The notes: generated by a model not told the origin, from the letters alone. Counted from the first letter of the stretch, positions 9,147 to 18,896 are shown. The stretch is 64,000 nt of DNA from JBAYOE01 sp050950065 (GCA_050950065.1 JBMNGX010000001.1:124001-188000); one strand, 5' to 3'. Program-made: numbers and translations.

Positions 9147-9147
9147 T

Positions 9148-10461
9148 ATGGCTAAGAAAATATACCCAATTACAAAATATCGATTTTTTGCATTAGCTTT
9201 ATCTTTACTATTGTTAATCGCTGGAGTAGTAGCTTTTATAACTTTTGGTGGATTTAACCTCTCCATCGACTTCCAAAGTGGATTTTCACAAAGAGTTCAA
9301 ATAGCCCAAGAGGCTGTGAGTTTCACCTACAGTGGAGAAGAGAGTGTAACTTTAAACTTAAGTGGACAAATCTTAACTCTCATTACTAGAGACTCTTCAG
9401 GCACTAAATACCAAGAGTTTCCTCTAAGTGAGTACCCCACAGTGGGCTCTTTAGCTAATAAAGTAAGCCAAGAGGTTAGTGGTGTAAAAGCTGTTGCTGT
9501 TGATCCAAATAGCAAAAGTAGCGATTTAATTACAGGCTTTAGCCTCCCTGCTACTTTAAGTGATCAACCTTTTAGCTTAAATGGGACAAACCCAACGACA
9601 ACTAGCTACGTAACAATTGATCAAGTGCGTGAAGCTTTAGATAGCGGTGCTCAAGTGCAAGTTGTTGGAGAGGCTCATCGCCAAGTATTCCAATTAAGAT
9701 TATCCAACGATGATAACCTAACTGAACAAGAGCTCTCAAAATCTGTTTTAGACTCTTTAGAGAATAGCTTTGGTAAAAACTCAATAGTTGTTCTTCAATC
9801 AGACTTTGTAGGACCAAAGTACTCATCATCTTTAGTTAGTGGATCAATTTTAATCGTTGTTGTTGCTATTGCTTTAATCTTGTTGTACATCTGGTTCAGA
9901 TTTAAACTAACCTACGCATTAGCATCAATTATTAACTTAATTCACGACACATTTGTCTTAATTGGTTTTATAGTAATATTCCAATTGGAAGTTTCAACAA
10001 CAACCATTGCTGCTATCTTAACAATCATTGGATATTCACTAAACAACGTAATTGTTATCTTTGACCGTGTTAGAGAAAATAGGGTAATTCTTAAAAAGAT
10101 TAGTTTTTCAGAACTACTAGATACATCAGTCTCTCAATCGTTAACAAGAACGTTGTACTCCTCTTTAACAACAGCTTTAGCAATTTTACCATTGGCTATT
10201 TTTGCAAGTGGAACAATTCAACTCTTTGCCATTGAGATGGTCTTTGGAATCGTTGTAGGAGCTTACTCAAGTAACCTCTTCGCCCCAGCTATCTTGATGT
10301 GGATTTCAAAAGAGAAAGAGATCAAAGGGGAAGTTAAAAAGGTTGTAGTAGAAGAGGTTGTTGAAGTTGCCTCTGATGATGAAGAGGAAAAACCTGTTGC
10401 TGAAGTCCCAATTCCTACCGTTGAGAGAAAACTAAAAGGAAAGAGGCAACAAAAAAAGTAA
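9148..10461 (+). CDS. secF: Protein translocase subunit SecF
   Basis: This 437-residue protein is the partner of SecD. It has a first helix (about 11-34), the D-x-x-S-G motif at D41 (SIDFQSGF), five C-terminal helices and the conserved G-Y-S-L-N-N-V-I-V-I-F-D-R-V-R-E segment. The family is normally about 300-330 residues. The extra length comes from an enlarged periplasmic domain between the D motif and the VREAL segment, and from a charged C-terminal tail of about 50 residues (E-rich then K/R-rich). AGGAGG-like sequence in the end of secD serves as its ribosome binding site. Confidence 0.96.
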   Translation: MAKKIYPITKYRFFALALSLLLLIAGVVAFITFGGFNLSIDFQSGFSQRVQIAQEAVSFTYSGEESVTLNLSGQILTLITRDSSGTKYQEFPLSEYPTVGSLANKVSQEVSGVKAVAVDPNSKSSDLITGFSLPATLSDQPFSLNGTNPTTTSYVTIDQVREALDSGAQVQVVGEAHRQVFQLRLSNDDNLTEQELSKSVLDSLENSFGKNSIVVLQSDFVGPKYSSSLVSGSILIVVVAIALILLYIWFRFKLTYALASIINLIHDTFVLIGFIVIFQLEVSTTTIAAILTIIGYSLNNVIVIFDRVRENRVILKKISFSELLDTSVSQSLTRTLYSSLTTALAILPLAIFASGTIQLFAIEMVFGIVVGAYSSNLFAPAILMWISKEKEIKGEVKKVVVEEVVEVASDDEEEKPVAEVPIPTVERKLKGKRQQKK

Positions 10462-10476
10462 TTTAAGTAATACTAG

Positions 10477-10510
10477 AGAGAGTGCCGCCTGTTAAAGGCG
10501 GCTTTCTCTT
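10477..10510 (+). terminator. Terminator between secF and ispH
   Basis: GCCGCCT (10484-10490) pairs perfectly with AGGCGGC (10496-10502) around a 5-nt loop and is followed by TTTCTCTT. The flanking AGAGA and TCTCT can extend the stem. It may be a full terminator or an attenuator ahead of ispH. Confidence 0.75.
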
Positions 10511-10526
10511 CTTGAAGGAGATTTGG

Positions 10527-11393
10527 ATGATAGTCACCCGCTCACATGTTATGGGGTACTGTAGTGGCGTATCACAAGTTATAGAAAAAGCGTGGGAAAC
10601 TTTAGCCCTCGCCAAAGAAATAAACCAACAAGCTTACTCAATTGGGTGGTTTATCCACAACCCCAATGTCGTTAAACAATTTGAAGATGAGGGGATGAAA
10701 CACATAGACTCACCTGAACAAGGAGCTGCTGGAGTTGCATTAATAAGAGCTCATGGGTTATCAGATCCTTTAAGAGATGAGTTTGAGAAAAAGGGTTTTA
10801 CCTTAATAGATGGAACTTGCCCAACTGTAGCTTACTCACAAGCTTTGATTCGAAAATCTACTAAAGATCAAAAGATTGTTATAGTGGGACAACGATACCA
10901 CAGTGAAGTAACTGCCCTTTCAAATGTGTGGGATGAAAATAAAAGTGTTATTCCAGTAACAGTTGTTGAAAATGAAGAGGATGTAAAAGCTTTACCACTG
11001 TTTGATGGTTTTGAGATTTTATTGATGACTCAAACTACTTTTGCTCAAATGGAGTATGAGAAGTTAAAAGAGTTGATCAAAGAAAAATATAAAGAGCGCT
11101 TAAAAATTGGCAATAAGTTGTGCCCCACAACTTATAGGCGCCATGAAGCTTTAATAAAATTGTGCAAAGAGGTTGATGCAGTAATTGTTGTTGGAGGGAA
11201 AATGAGCTCCAATACTACCGCATTAACAGAGATAGTAAATAAAGAGAATTTACCAGTTTGGCACATTGAGTCAGCATCTGAAATTCCAAAAGAAATATAT
11301 AATTATGAGAGAGTTGGAGTTGCAGCAGGGACAAGCACACCCCCATCTGATATTAATGAAGTTGTTGCAACTTTGGAACTTTCACAACATTAG
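10527..11393 (+). CDS. ispH: 4-hydroxy-3-methylbut-2-enyl diphosphate reductase (IspH/LytB)
   Basis: This 288-residue iron-sulfur enzyme catalyses the last step of the non-mevalonate isoprenoid pathway, making IPP and DMAPP. The three cluster ligands are Cys12 (GYCSGV), Cys98 (DGTCPTV) and Cys199 (KLCPTT), at almost the same spacing as in E. coli. Active-site residues H44 (FIHNPNV), H125 (QRYHSEV), the T-Q-T-T motif (168-171) and S-S-N (227-229) are present. The ATG at 10527 is chosen because GAAGGAG lies 7 bp upstream; an in-frame start at 10482 would translate through the terminator hairpin. It lies just upstream of rex. Confidence 0.96.
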   Translation: MIVTRSHVMGYCSGVSQVIEKAWETLALAKEINQQAYSIGWFIHNPNVVKQFEDEGMKHIDSPEQGAAGVALIRAHGLSDPLRDEFEKKGFTLIDGTCPTVAYSQALIRKSTKDQKIVIVGQRYHSEVTALSNVWDENKSVIPVTVVENEEDVKALPLFDGFEILLMTQTTFAQMEYEKLKELIKEKYKERLKIGNKLCPTTYRRHEALIKLCKEVDAVIVVGGKMSSNTTALTEIVNKENLPVWHIESASEIPKEIYNYERVGVAAGTSTPPSDINEVVATLELSQH

Positions 11394-11394
11394 G

Positions 11395-11408
11395 GTTGTT
11401 ATAACAAC
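11395..11408 (+). repeat. Perfect 14-bp palindrome between ispH and rex
   Basis: GTTGTTATAACAAC is fully self-complementary and is followed by TTCTTTT. It could be a weak terminator for ispH or a protein-binding site in front of rex. Its half-sites (TTGTTA/TAACAA) resemble clostridial-type Rex half-sites, but the usual central spacer is missing. Confidence 0.35.
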
Positions 11409-11446
11409 TTCTTTTGAGTAAATTCAAGGCAAGGAGTGATTATAAA

Positions 11447-12109
11447 ATGATTTCGATTCCTACAATTAAAAGATTTCCGTCATACCTGAGACTACTTCAG
11501 CAGTACAAAGATGAGGGAGAGCAATGGGTCTCTGCCACCCGCTTAGCCGATGAACTAGGTTTAACAGCTATCCAAGTTAGAAAGGATATGGCAGGAACAG
11601 GTGTTGAGGGAAAACCTAAAATTGGCTTTGAGATTGATTTATTAATTAAAGCTATAGAAGAGAACCTTGGGTGGAATAACGCCACCGATGCAATTTTAGT
11701 TGGAGCAGGGCATCTAGGTGTTGCTTTAGCTAGGTACGAGGGGTTTGCCAGTTATGGTTTAAGAATCGTTGGTGCTTTTGACCAAGATCCTGAAAAACAT
11801 GACAAAACCATTGGTGATACTATTGTCTACCCAATGGAGCAACTTAAAGAGTTTGTTAAAAAGCACACAATCAACATCGCTGTTATTACAGTTCCAGCTG
11901 AAGCAGCTCAAGATGTTGCCGATTTCTTAGTTGATGCCAAAATTAAAGCTATTTGGAACTTTGCCCCCAAAGATTTACGCTTACCTGCTCACATCGTTTT
12001 ACAAAGAACAGATTTGGCAACAAGTTTTGCGGTTCTTTCAGCAAAGTGTCGCCGAATCTTTGATGACTCTTCAATTAGCTTTGGAGAATCTACTTACAAC
12101 GTAACTTAG
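11447..12109 (+). CDS. rex: Redox-sensing transcriptional repressor Rex
   Basis: This 220-residue dimeric repressor binds DNA when the NADH/NAD+ ratio is low and controls fermentation and respiration genes. The N-terminal winged helix covers about residues 1-70 (RFPSYLRLLQQY, ADELGLTAIQVRKDM). The Rossmann domain has the NAD-binding G-A-G-H-L-G at 86-91. The ATG at 11447 has AAGGAG upstream; a TTG at 11414 would add eleven residues and lacks a better site. It ends two bases before the methionine sulfoxide reductase gene, so the two are probably cotranscribed. Confidence 0.95.
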   Translation: MISIPTIKRFPSYLRLLQQYKDEGEQWVSATRLADELGLTAIQVRKDMAGTGVEGKPKIGFEIDLLIKAIEENLGWNNATDAILVGAGHLGVALARYEGFASYGLRIVGAFDQDPEKHDKTIGDTIVYPMEQLKEFVKKHTINIAVITVPAEAAQDVADFLVDAKIKAIWNFAPKDLRLPAHIVLQRTDLATSFAVLSAKCRRIFDDSSISFGESTYNVT

Positions 12110-12111
12110 CA

Positions 12112-12576
12112 ATGTACGGCGAACTGTTAGATAATATAAAGCTCCTCTCTGTTATTAACAAAGAGGGGTTTTATTATAAGCTTTCTGCTTTAAGCAATAT
12201 AACTGCAGCTTTGATGAGCAATATCGATAACATTAACTGGGTTGGTTTTTATTTTGTGGGTGAAGATAATCTACTTCATCTAGGCCCTTTTCAAGGGGAA
12301 GTTGCCTGTAGCGAACTTACCAAAGATAGAGGAGTTTGTGCCGCTTCAGTAAGAGAGAAAAGAGTTGTTGTTGTTGACGATGTAGAGAGTTTTGAAGGGC
12401 ACGTAGTGTGTGATTCAAAAAGTAGAAGCGAATTAGTTGTCCCTTTAATTGTTAACGATAAGGTATATGGAGTGTTGGATGTCGACTCTCCAAGTCTAAG
12501 TCGCTTTAAAGAACAGGAAATTGAATTTTTTGAAAAAGTTGGTCAATTAGTAAGTTTCCTTGTTCCTCTTACTTGA
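12112..12576 (+). CDS. Free methionine-(R)-sulfoxide reductase (GAF domain, fRMsr/MsrC type)
   Basis: This 154-residue single GAF-domain enzyme reduces free L-methionine-(R)-sulfoxide. Its hallmark segments are N-W-V-G-F-Y, L-G-P-F-Q-G and C-D-S-x-S-R-S-E. All three redox cysteines are present at C66, C76 and C100, with spacings of 10 and 24 identical to those I recall for the E. coli enzyme (84, 94, 118). The ATG at 12112 lies two bases after the rex stop. Context with rex and ispH suggests oxidative or redox stress handling. Confidence 0.92.
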   Translation: MYGELLDNIKLLSVINKEGFYYKLSALSNITAALMSNIDNINWVGFYFVGEDNLLHLGPFQGEVACSELTKDRGVCAASVREKRVVVVDDVESFEGHVVCDSKSRSELVVPLIVNDKVYGVLDVDSPSLSRFKEQEIEFFEKVGQLVSFLVPLT

Positions 12577-12601
12577 CAGTAACAACAATCATTAACATTA
12601 T
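12573..12601 (+). promoter_or_regulatory. Promoter of the thrS T-box transcript
   Basis: A consensus -35 TTGACA (12573-12578) and CATTAT (12596-12601) are spaced 17 bp apart. Transcription would start near 12608, exactly where the T-box stem I begins. The -35 overlaps the stop codon region of the preceding gene. Confidence 0.7.
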
Positions 12602-12604
12602 TAA

Positions 12605-12900
12605 TCAAAAGCGTTGACGAAGACGAGTAGTTGGTCAAGGTTGTTTGTGAGAGGCTTCTCTTCTGCATAGCAGTTGGGTGTGAAGGAGCTAACAACCCCC
12701 AGTGAAAACCCCTTCCGAGCTGCAAGTCGAACAGACTCTTAGTAGGCTTGCCGTAATTCCGGCGCAACGGATTAAATGAGAGCCTGTCAGTTTGGCAGGA
12801 AGTAAGGTGGAACCGCGGAAACGTAGACCTCTATGTTCTCGTCCTTACCAAATCCCAATTTATGGGAGTGGTGGATTGGAACATAGAGGTTTTTATTTTA
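12605..12900 (+). promoter_or_regulatory. T-box leader (tRNA-Thr responsive) with terminator/antiterminator
   Basis: The canonical T-box core (AAGGTGGAACCGCGG, 12804-12818) lies in a 300-nt leader before thrS. Stem I begins with GTTGACGAAGACGAGTAG. AGTA (12626-12629) and GAA (12704-12706) form the expected S-turn beside the specifier loop, and the specifier reads ACC (12708-12710), a threonine codon. The antiterminator pairs GTAAGG (12802-12807) with CCTTAC (12843-12848). The competing terminator has a 12-bp stem (12827-12838 with 12879-12890) followed by TTTTATTTT. Uncharged tRNA-Thr is expected to stabilise the antiterminator and allow thrS transcription. The elements are in canonical order, so this is a confident structural call. 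Confidence 0.95.
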
Positions 12901-12913
12901 AGGGAGATGAAAG

Positions 12914-14644
12914 ATGGATGAGAAGTTGCTAAAAATTAGACACTCAATGAGCCACGTAATGGCTGAAGCAGTGTTACAGATGTTCCCAAGTGCCCAAATT
13001 GCAATAGGACCAGCAATTGAAAATGGGTTTTATTACGATTTTGATTTGCCACGTCCATTAACAAAAGACGATTTGGATGAAATTAGCGATAGGATGAAAA
13101 AAATCATCGCAGAAGATAAGAAGTTTACTAGAAGTGTAGTTTCACGAGATGAAGCTCATAAACTCTTTAAAGGACAAAATTACAAAGAGGAGTTAATTGA
13201 TGCTATTGAAGAAGATCAAGATGTCTCTTTGTACAACCAAGGGGATTTTACCGATTTATGTAGGGGCCCTCATGTAGAGTCAACAAAAGAGCTAAACCCT
13301 AACGCCTTTAAGCTTTTGAATACTGCAGGAGCTTATTGGAGAGGAAAAGAGACCAACCCAATGTTAACTCGTATTTACGGTACAGCTTGGAACAACCCTA
13401 AAGAGTTGCGCCTCTATTTACAAAATTTGGAAGAGATTGAAAAAAGAGATCACCGCAAGTTGGGTAAGGAGCTGGATTTGTTCTCCTTCCATGAAGAGGC
13501 AGGTCCAGGCTTGGTCTATTGGCACCCCAAAGGTTCCAGAATCAGAATGGCGATTGAGGACTTTTGGAAAGAGGAGCACTACCGTAACGGTTATGAAATG
13601 GTTCACACACCCCACGTTGGTAAAAGCTGGCTTTGGGAAACTAGTGGGCATTTAGGTTTTTACAAAGAGGGGATGTTTAGCCCAATGGAGATGGACAAAT
13701 CAGATTACTACGCTAAACCGATGAACTGCCCATTTCACATAATGATTTATAAAAACTCAATGCGCTCTTACAGAGATCTCCCTTACAGATGGGCCGAGTT
13801 AGGAACTGTTTACCGCTATGAAAAAGCGGGAGCCTTACACGGATTGTTAAGGGTAAGAGGATTTACCCAAGATGATGCACACATCTTTTGTACTCCAGAA
13901 CAGATGGATAGTGAGATTGAAGAAGTTCTTAGGTTTTCACTATTTATGTTGCGCTCTTTTGGCTTTGAAGAGATTAATGCCTATTTATCAACAAGACCTG
14001 AACAAAGTGTTGGTGATCAAAAGAGGTGGGATGATGCTACTGAAGCTTTAAGGAAAGCAATTGTCAAAGAGGGTCTTGATTATGAAATCGATGAAGGGGG
14101 TGGTGCTTTTTACGGTCCAAAAATCGATCTTAAAATAAAAGATGCTTTAGGACGTGAGTGGCAACTTTCAACTGTACAGTTTGATTTTAACGAACCTGAA
14201 AGATTTAATATGACCTTTGTTGATAAGGATGGAAAAGAGAAACGCCCTTACATGATTCATCGAGCCCTTTTAGGGTCCATTGAAAGATTCTTTGGCGTTT
14301 TAATTGAGCACTTTGCAGGAGCATTCCCATTGTGGTTATCACCTGATCAAGTTGCCGTAATTCCAGTCTCTGAAATCTTTGTCCCTTACAGTGAGAAAGT
14401 GTTAGAGGCTTTAAAGAAAGCGGGCATTAGAGCTTATTTAGATAGTAGTGACGATCGGATGAATGCAAAAATTAGAAAAGCTCAAAACCAAAAAGTTCCC
14501 CACATGTTAATTTTGGGACAAAACGAATTGGATAATGAGGCAGTTGCCTTACGTAAGCGAGATGGGAAACAAGAAAATGGAATTCCATTACAACAATATT
14601 TAGACTCAACTTTGAAAAAGATTGAAAACAAAGAGCTTTTATAG
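12914..14644 (+). CDS. thrS: Threonyl-tRNA synthetase, without TGS domain
   Basis: This 576-residue class II synthetase charges tRNA-Thr. It begins directly with the N2 editing domain: H10xxxH14 (RHSMSHVM) and C116-R-G-P-H120, the residues that hydrolyse Ser-tRNA-Thr. The catalytic core carries the zinc Cys in M-N-C-P-F-H, motif 2 (RYEKAGALHGLLRVRGF) and motif 3 (IHRALLGSIERFFG), then the anticodon-binding domain. Typical enzymes are about 640 residues; the missing part is the N-terminal TGS domain. The ATG follows AAGGGAGATG at proper spacing, 14 nt after the T-box terminator, so the short N-terminus looks genuine. Confidence 0.97.
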   Translation: MDEKLLKIRHSMSHVMAEAVLQMFPSAQIAIGPAIENGFYYDFDLPRPLTKDDLDEISDRMKKIIAEDKKFTRSVVSRDEAHKLFKGQNYKEELIDAIEEDQDVSLYNQGDFTDLCRGPHVESTKELNPNAFKLLNTAGAYWRGKETNPMLTRIYGTAWNNPKELRLYLQNLEEIEKRDHRKLGKELDLFSFHEEAGPGLVYWHPKGSRIRMAIEDFWKEEHYRNGYEMVHTPHVGKSWLWETSGHLGFYKEGMFSPMEMDKSDYYAKPMNCPFHIMIYKNSMRSYRDLPYRWAELGTVYRYEKAGALHGLLRVRGFTQDDAHIFCTPEQMDSEIEEVLRFSLFMLRSFGFEEINAYLSTRPEQSVGDQKRWDDATEALRKAIVKEGLDYEIDEGGGAFYGPKIDLKIKDALGREWQLSTVQFDFNEPERFNMTFVDKDGKEKRPYMIHRALLGSIERFFGVLIEHFAGAFPLWLSPDQVAVIPVSEIFVPYSEKVLEALKKAGIRAYLDSSDDRMNAKIRKAQNQKVPHMLILGQNELDNEAVALRKRDGKQENGIPLQQYLDSTLKKIENKELL

Positions 14645-14646
14645 TT

Positions 14647-16137
14647 ATGAAAAATAATAAGGCGCTAGAAGAGTTAAAGAAAATAGATAACGAGATTATT
14701 TTGTTGTCACAAATAAGTGGTGTTTTAGTTTGGGACCAAGAGGAGGTCCCTTCTAAAGGAGTTGAACGAAGAGGGGAGCAACTTGCTCTTCTTAGCTCAA
14801 AAGTTCATGATTTAGTTGCTAGTGAGAAGGTTGTTGATTTAGTAGCTCAACTAGAAGATCAAGATTTAGAAGATCCTGATAAAGCTTTAGTTAGAATTTA
14901 TAAAAAATCTTCAGAGCGTTCACGCAAGTTAGATCGAGATTTTGTTCATCACTTCAGTAAACTCACAACAAAGAGCCAATCTGTTTGGGCACTAGCTAGA
15001 AAAGAGGACGATTGGCCCTCTTTTGAACCATATCTCACAGAGTTAATCTCATTGGTAAAAGAGAAAGCAGAAGCTTATGGGTATGAAGATGATCCTTACG
15101 ATGCACTATTAGAGAATTTTGAGGCTAATACAAAAACTAAAGAGGTCTCTAAACTTTTTGACAAGTTAAAAAGGGATTTACAACCACTAATTGAAAATCA
15201 GCAACGCTTTGAAGAGGTCGATGACACCTTTTTGTATGCAAAATACCCAATCGACAAACAAAAATATTTTATAAATGAAGTTCTTAGTAGCATTGGTTTT
15301 GAGTGGGAAAGGGGAGTATTAGGAGATTCTGTTCACCCGTACACAATTAGTTTAGGTGATGATGATATTCGTATCACCACTAGATACACTGAGTCCTCAG
15401 TAGCATCACCTCTTTTTTCTGCCCTTCATGAAGGGGGGCACGCTTTGTATGAGATGGGGTGTGCTAATGCTGTTACTAAAGGGACAGCATTGGCCAATGG
15501 GGCCTCCTTAGGGTTTCACGAAAGCCAGTCTAGGTTGTGGGAAAATATGATTGGGCGCTCTAAAGAGTTTTGGAGCCATTTTTATCCAACCTTTTCAAAC
15601 CTTTTCCCCTTACAAACAGAAAACATTGATCTTGATCACTTTGTAAAAGCAATTAACAAGGTAAAACCCTCTTGCATAAGAGTTGATGCAGATGAGTTAA
15701 CTTACAACTTACACATCATTTTACGCTTTGAGCTGGAAAGAGAACTCCTATCAGGTTCTTTAAGCGTAAAAGATCTCCCCCTTGCATGGAACGATAAAAT
15801 GAAAGAGCTTTTAGGAGTTGAAGTGCCCAATAACAAAGTTGGGGTATTGCAGGATGTTCACTGGTCGATGGGAGAGTTGGGTTATTTTCCAACTTACACA
15901 TTGGGTAATCTTTATGCAGCACAAATCTTTGAGACTATGAATAAAGAGTTTGATGTGGCAAAAGAGGTTGCAAAAGGGAACTTTTCTCCCATAAAGGGGT
16001 GGTTAAATGAGAACATCTTGCAGTATGGTTCTATATATGAACCAAAAGATATTATAAACAAGGTTTGTGGTAGTGGATTAAGTACCACTCATTTAAGTAG
16101 TTACCTAGTTAATAAGTATCGCCAAGGAGATAAGTGA
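14647..16137 (+). CDS. M32 family metallocarboxypeptidase (Taq type)
   Basis: This 496-residue zinc carboxypeptidase belongs to the thermostable carboxypeptidase Taq family. The zinc motif H261-E-G-G-H265 is followed about 26 residues later by H291-E-S-Q-S-R, which supplies the third ligand, and by the family segment DELTYNLHIILRFELE. It removes C-terminal residues from peptides in the cytoplasm. It starts 2 bases after the thrS stop and overlaps pgsA by four bases, so it is probably cotranscribed from the T-box promoter. Confidence 0.93.
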   Translation: MKNNKALEELKKIDNEIILLSQISGVLVWDQEEVPSKGVERRGEQLALLSSKVHDLVASEKVVDLVAQLEDQDLEDPDKALVRIYKKSSERSRKLDRDFVHHFSKLTTKSQSVWALARKEDDWPSFEPYLTELISLVKEKAEAYGYEDDPYDALLENFEANTKTKEVSKLFDKLKRDLQPLIENQQRFEEVDDTFLYAKYPIDKQKYFINEVLSSIGFEWERGVLGDSVHPYTISLGDDDIRITTRYTESSVASPLFSALHEGGHALYEMGCANAVTKGTALANGASLGFHESQSRLWENMIGRSKEFWSHFYPTFSNLFPLQTENIDLDHFVKAINKVKPSCIRVDADELTYNLHIILRFELERELLSGSLSVKDLPLAWNDKMKELLGVEVPNNKVGVLQDVHWSMGELGYFPTYTLGNLYAAQIFETMNKEFDVAKEVAKGNFSPIKGWLNENILQYGSIYEPKDIINKVCGSGLSTTHLSSYLVNKYRQGDK

Positions 16138-16733
16138 TGAACCTACCAAATAAGTTAACAATTTCTAGGATGGTGATGGCACCTTTGTTTTTCATCTCCT
16201 TCTTTTTACCAATTTGGTTTGGGCCATCTCTTAACTTAGTTTCGGTAGTGCTTTTGTTGATTATTTATGTTCTTACTGAGCTAAGTGATTTAATGGATGG
16301 TCTTATTGCCCGTAGAAAGAAAATTGTGACTGACTTGGGAAAAGTGATGGATCCATTTGCTGACACCTTTAGCCGTCTTACTTACTTTGTATGTTTAACA
16401 GCAGTTAATGTGATGCCCACTTGGGCCTTTATAATCATCATGTGGCGAGAGTTTGGCATTGTCTTTTTAAGGATGTTGATGATGGGAAGCGGCAAAGCAG
16501 TTGCTGCAAATATTTGGGGTAAAGCAAAAGCAGTTTTGTATGCAATCTCAGGAATTGTTGGAATTTTGTATGTTTCAGCTGAAAGATTGATGGGCTCTTT
16601 AGATAAATTTTCCTTTTTAGAGCCAACTGCTAAGATAATATTTGCCCTTGCAGCCATTGCGTCGCTGGGCTCTTTTATCACATATGCTAAAGGAATTGCC
16701 AAAGAGGGGGCTCTTTCGCACTTGTCTCGTTAA
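16134..16733 (+). CDS. pgsA: CDP-diacylglycerol-glycerol-3-phosphate 3-phosphatidyltransferase
   Basis: This 199-residue membrane enzyme makes phosphatidylglycerol phosphate. The CDP-alcohol phosphotransferase signature is complete: D52xxD55-G-x-x-A-R60 then G69xxxD73xxxD77. Four to five hydrophobic helices surround it. The start ATG at 16134 overlaps the stop of the carboxypeptidase gene; a second ATG follows at 16137 and is equally possible. No clear terminator follows before the rRNA leader. Confidence 0.92.
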   Translation: MMNLPNKLTISRMVMAPLFFISFFLPIWFGPSLNLVSVVLLLIIYVLTELSDLMDGLIARRKKIVTDLGKVMDPFADTFSRLTYFVCLTAVNVMPTWAFIIIMWREFGIVFLRMLMMGSGKAVAANIWGKAKAVLYAISGIVGILYVSAERLMGSLDKFSFLEPTAKIIFALAAIASLGSFITYAKGIAKEGALSHLSR

Positions 16734-16735
16734 TT

Positions 16736-17147
16736 TAGTGATAAAAAATTATTTTAGCTACTAGACGCAACTAAATATAATAGGTACTATCCTCTTTGTG
16801 CCCACCACATAACAGAGTTTCTTAGAATTTAGAAAAAATCACTATGTCCTTGTTGACACACTGGTTTAAAATCTGTTATAAAGGTCGAGCGCTCTGAGGA
16901 ATTTACCTCAGTATGCCCCTTAAATGGGTGATTTTTGACAGAGATATTAGAGAAGAGAAGGAAGGAATAACACGTTGACGATTCTCCTTAGGGAGCGTTG
17001 GTCAAAGTGAAGACAACGAAAGTTGTTATGGAAGTGCAAAAGGCTTCCAAGTCAATTCTTGACGAAGCGAAAGCTAACGTTTTTTTTAAGATTGCTAGGA
17101 AAATAAAAACTTGAAGTTATTTTCCGACTTTAATTAGTCGGGTTTAA
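16736..17147 (+). promoter_or_regulatory. rrn leader: rRNA operon promoter and leader region
   Basis: This non-coding stretch holds the rRNA promoter (listed separately) and a structured leader. From 16975 onward there is a chain of hairpins: a cruciform-like TTGAC/GGTCAA with CTCC/GGAG, ACAAC-GAAA-GTTGT with a GNRA loop, GGAAG/CTTCC, GTCAA/TTGAC, and AGC-GAAA-GCT followed a few bases later by eight T residues (17080-17087). Then GGAAAATAA/TTATTTTCC (17098-17125) and CGACT/AGTCG lie just before the 16S. The last two probably take part in 16S processing. A second, weaker promoter with TATAAT at 16776-16781 is possible. I see no protein-coding gene here. Confidence 0.75.
16853..16882 (+). promoter_or_regulatory. 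Main rRNA promoter
   Basis: A consensus TTGACA (16853-16858) is followed after 18 bp by TATAAA (16877-16882) and a GC-rich discriminator (GGTCGAGCGC). AT-rich sequence lies upstream. A GC-rich discriminator is typical of promoters under stringent control; that regulation is inferred. Confidence 0.8.
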
Positions 17148-18691
<1,544 letters not shown>

Positions 18692-18822
18692 GTTAAGAAA
18701 GGTATATTGCAAAGTCTCACAGCTTTGCATCCAAATAGGTCGTTGACCACGACAGTGAAAGTCTGTCGAACAAAAATTCTTTTGCACAACCTAATTCCTT
18801 CTCTTCTTTAATGTCTTTGTCT

Positions 18823-18896
18823 GGGTCTGTAGCTCAGGCGGTTAGAGCGCTTGCCTGATAAGCAAGAGGTCACAAGTTCAAGTCTTGTCAGACCCA
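18823..18896 (+). tRNA. trnI: tRNA-Ile (GAU)
   Basis: A 74-nt cloverleaf with acceptor GGGTCTG/CAGACCC, anticodon stem TTGCC.../...GGCAA-like pairing, and anticodon GAT at 18857-18859. Discriminator is A and no CCA is encoded. It sits in the 16S-23S spacer, the normal place for tRNA-Ile in bacterial rRNA operons. Confidence 0.96.

Noticed and set aside
16736..16844. TAGTGAT ... ATCACTA inverted repeat flanking the weak upstream rRNA promoter
   Set aside because: Seven bases at about 95-bp distance is expected by chance in AT-rich DNA.
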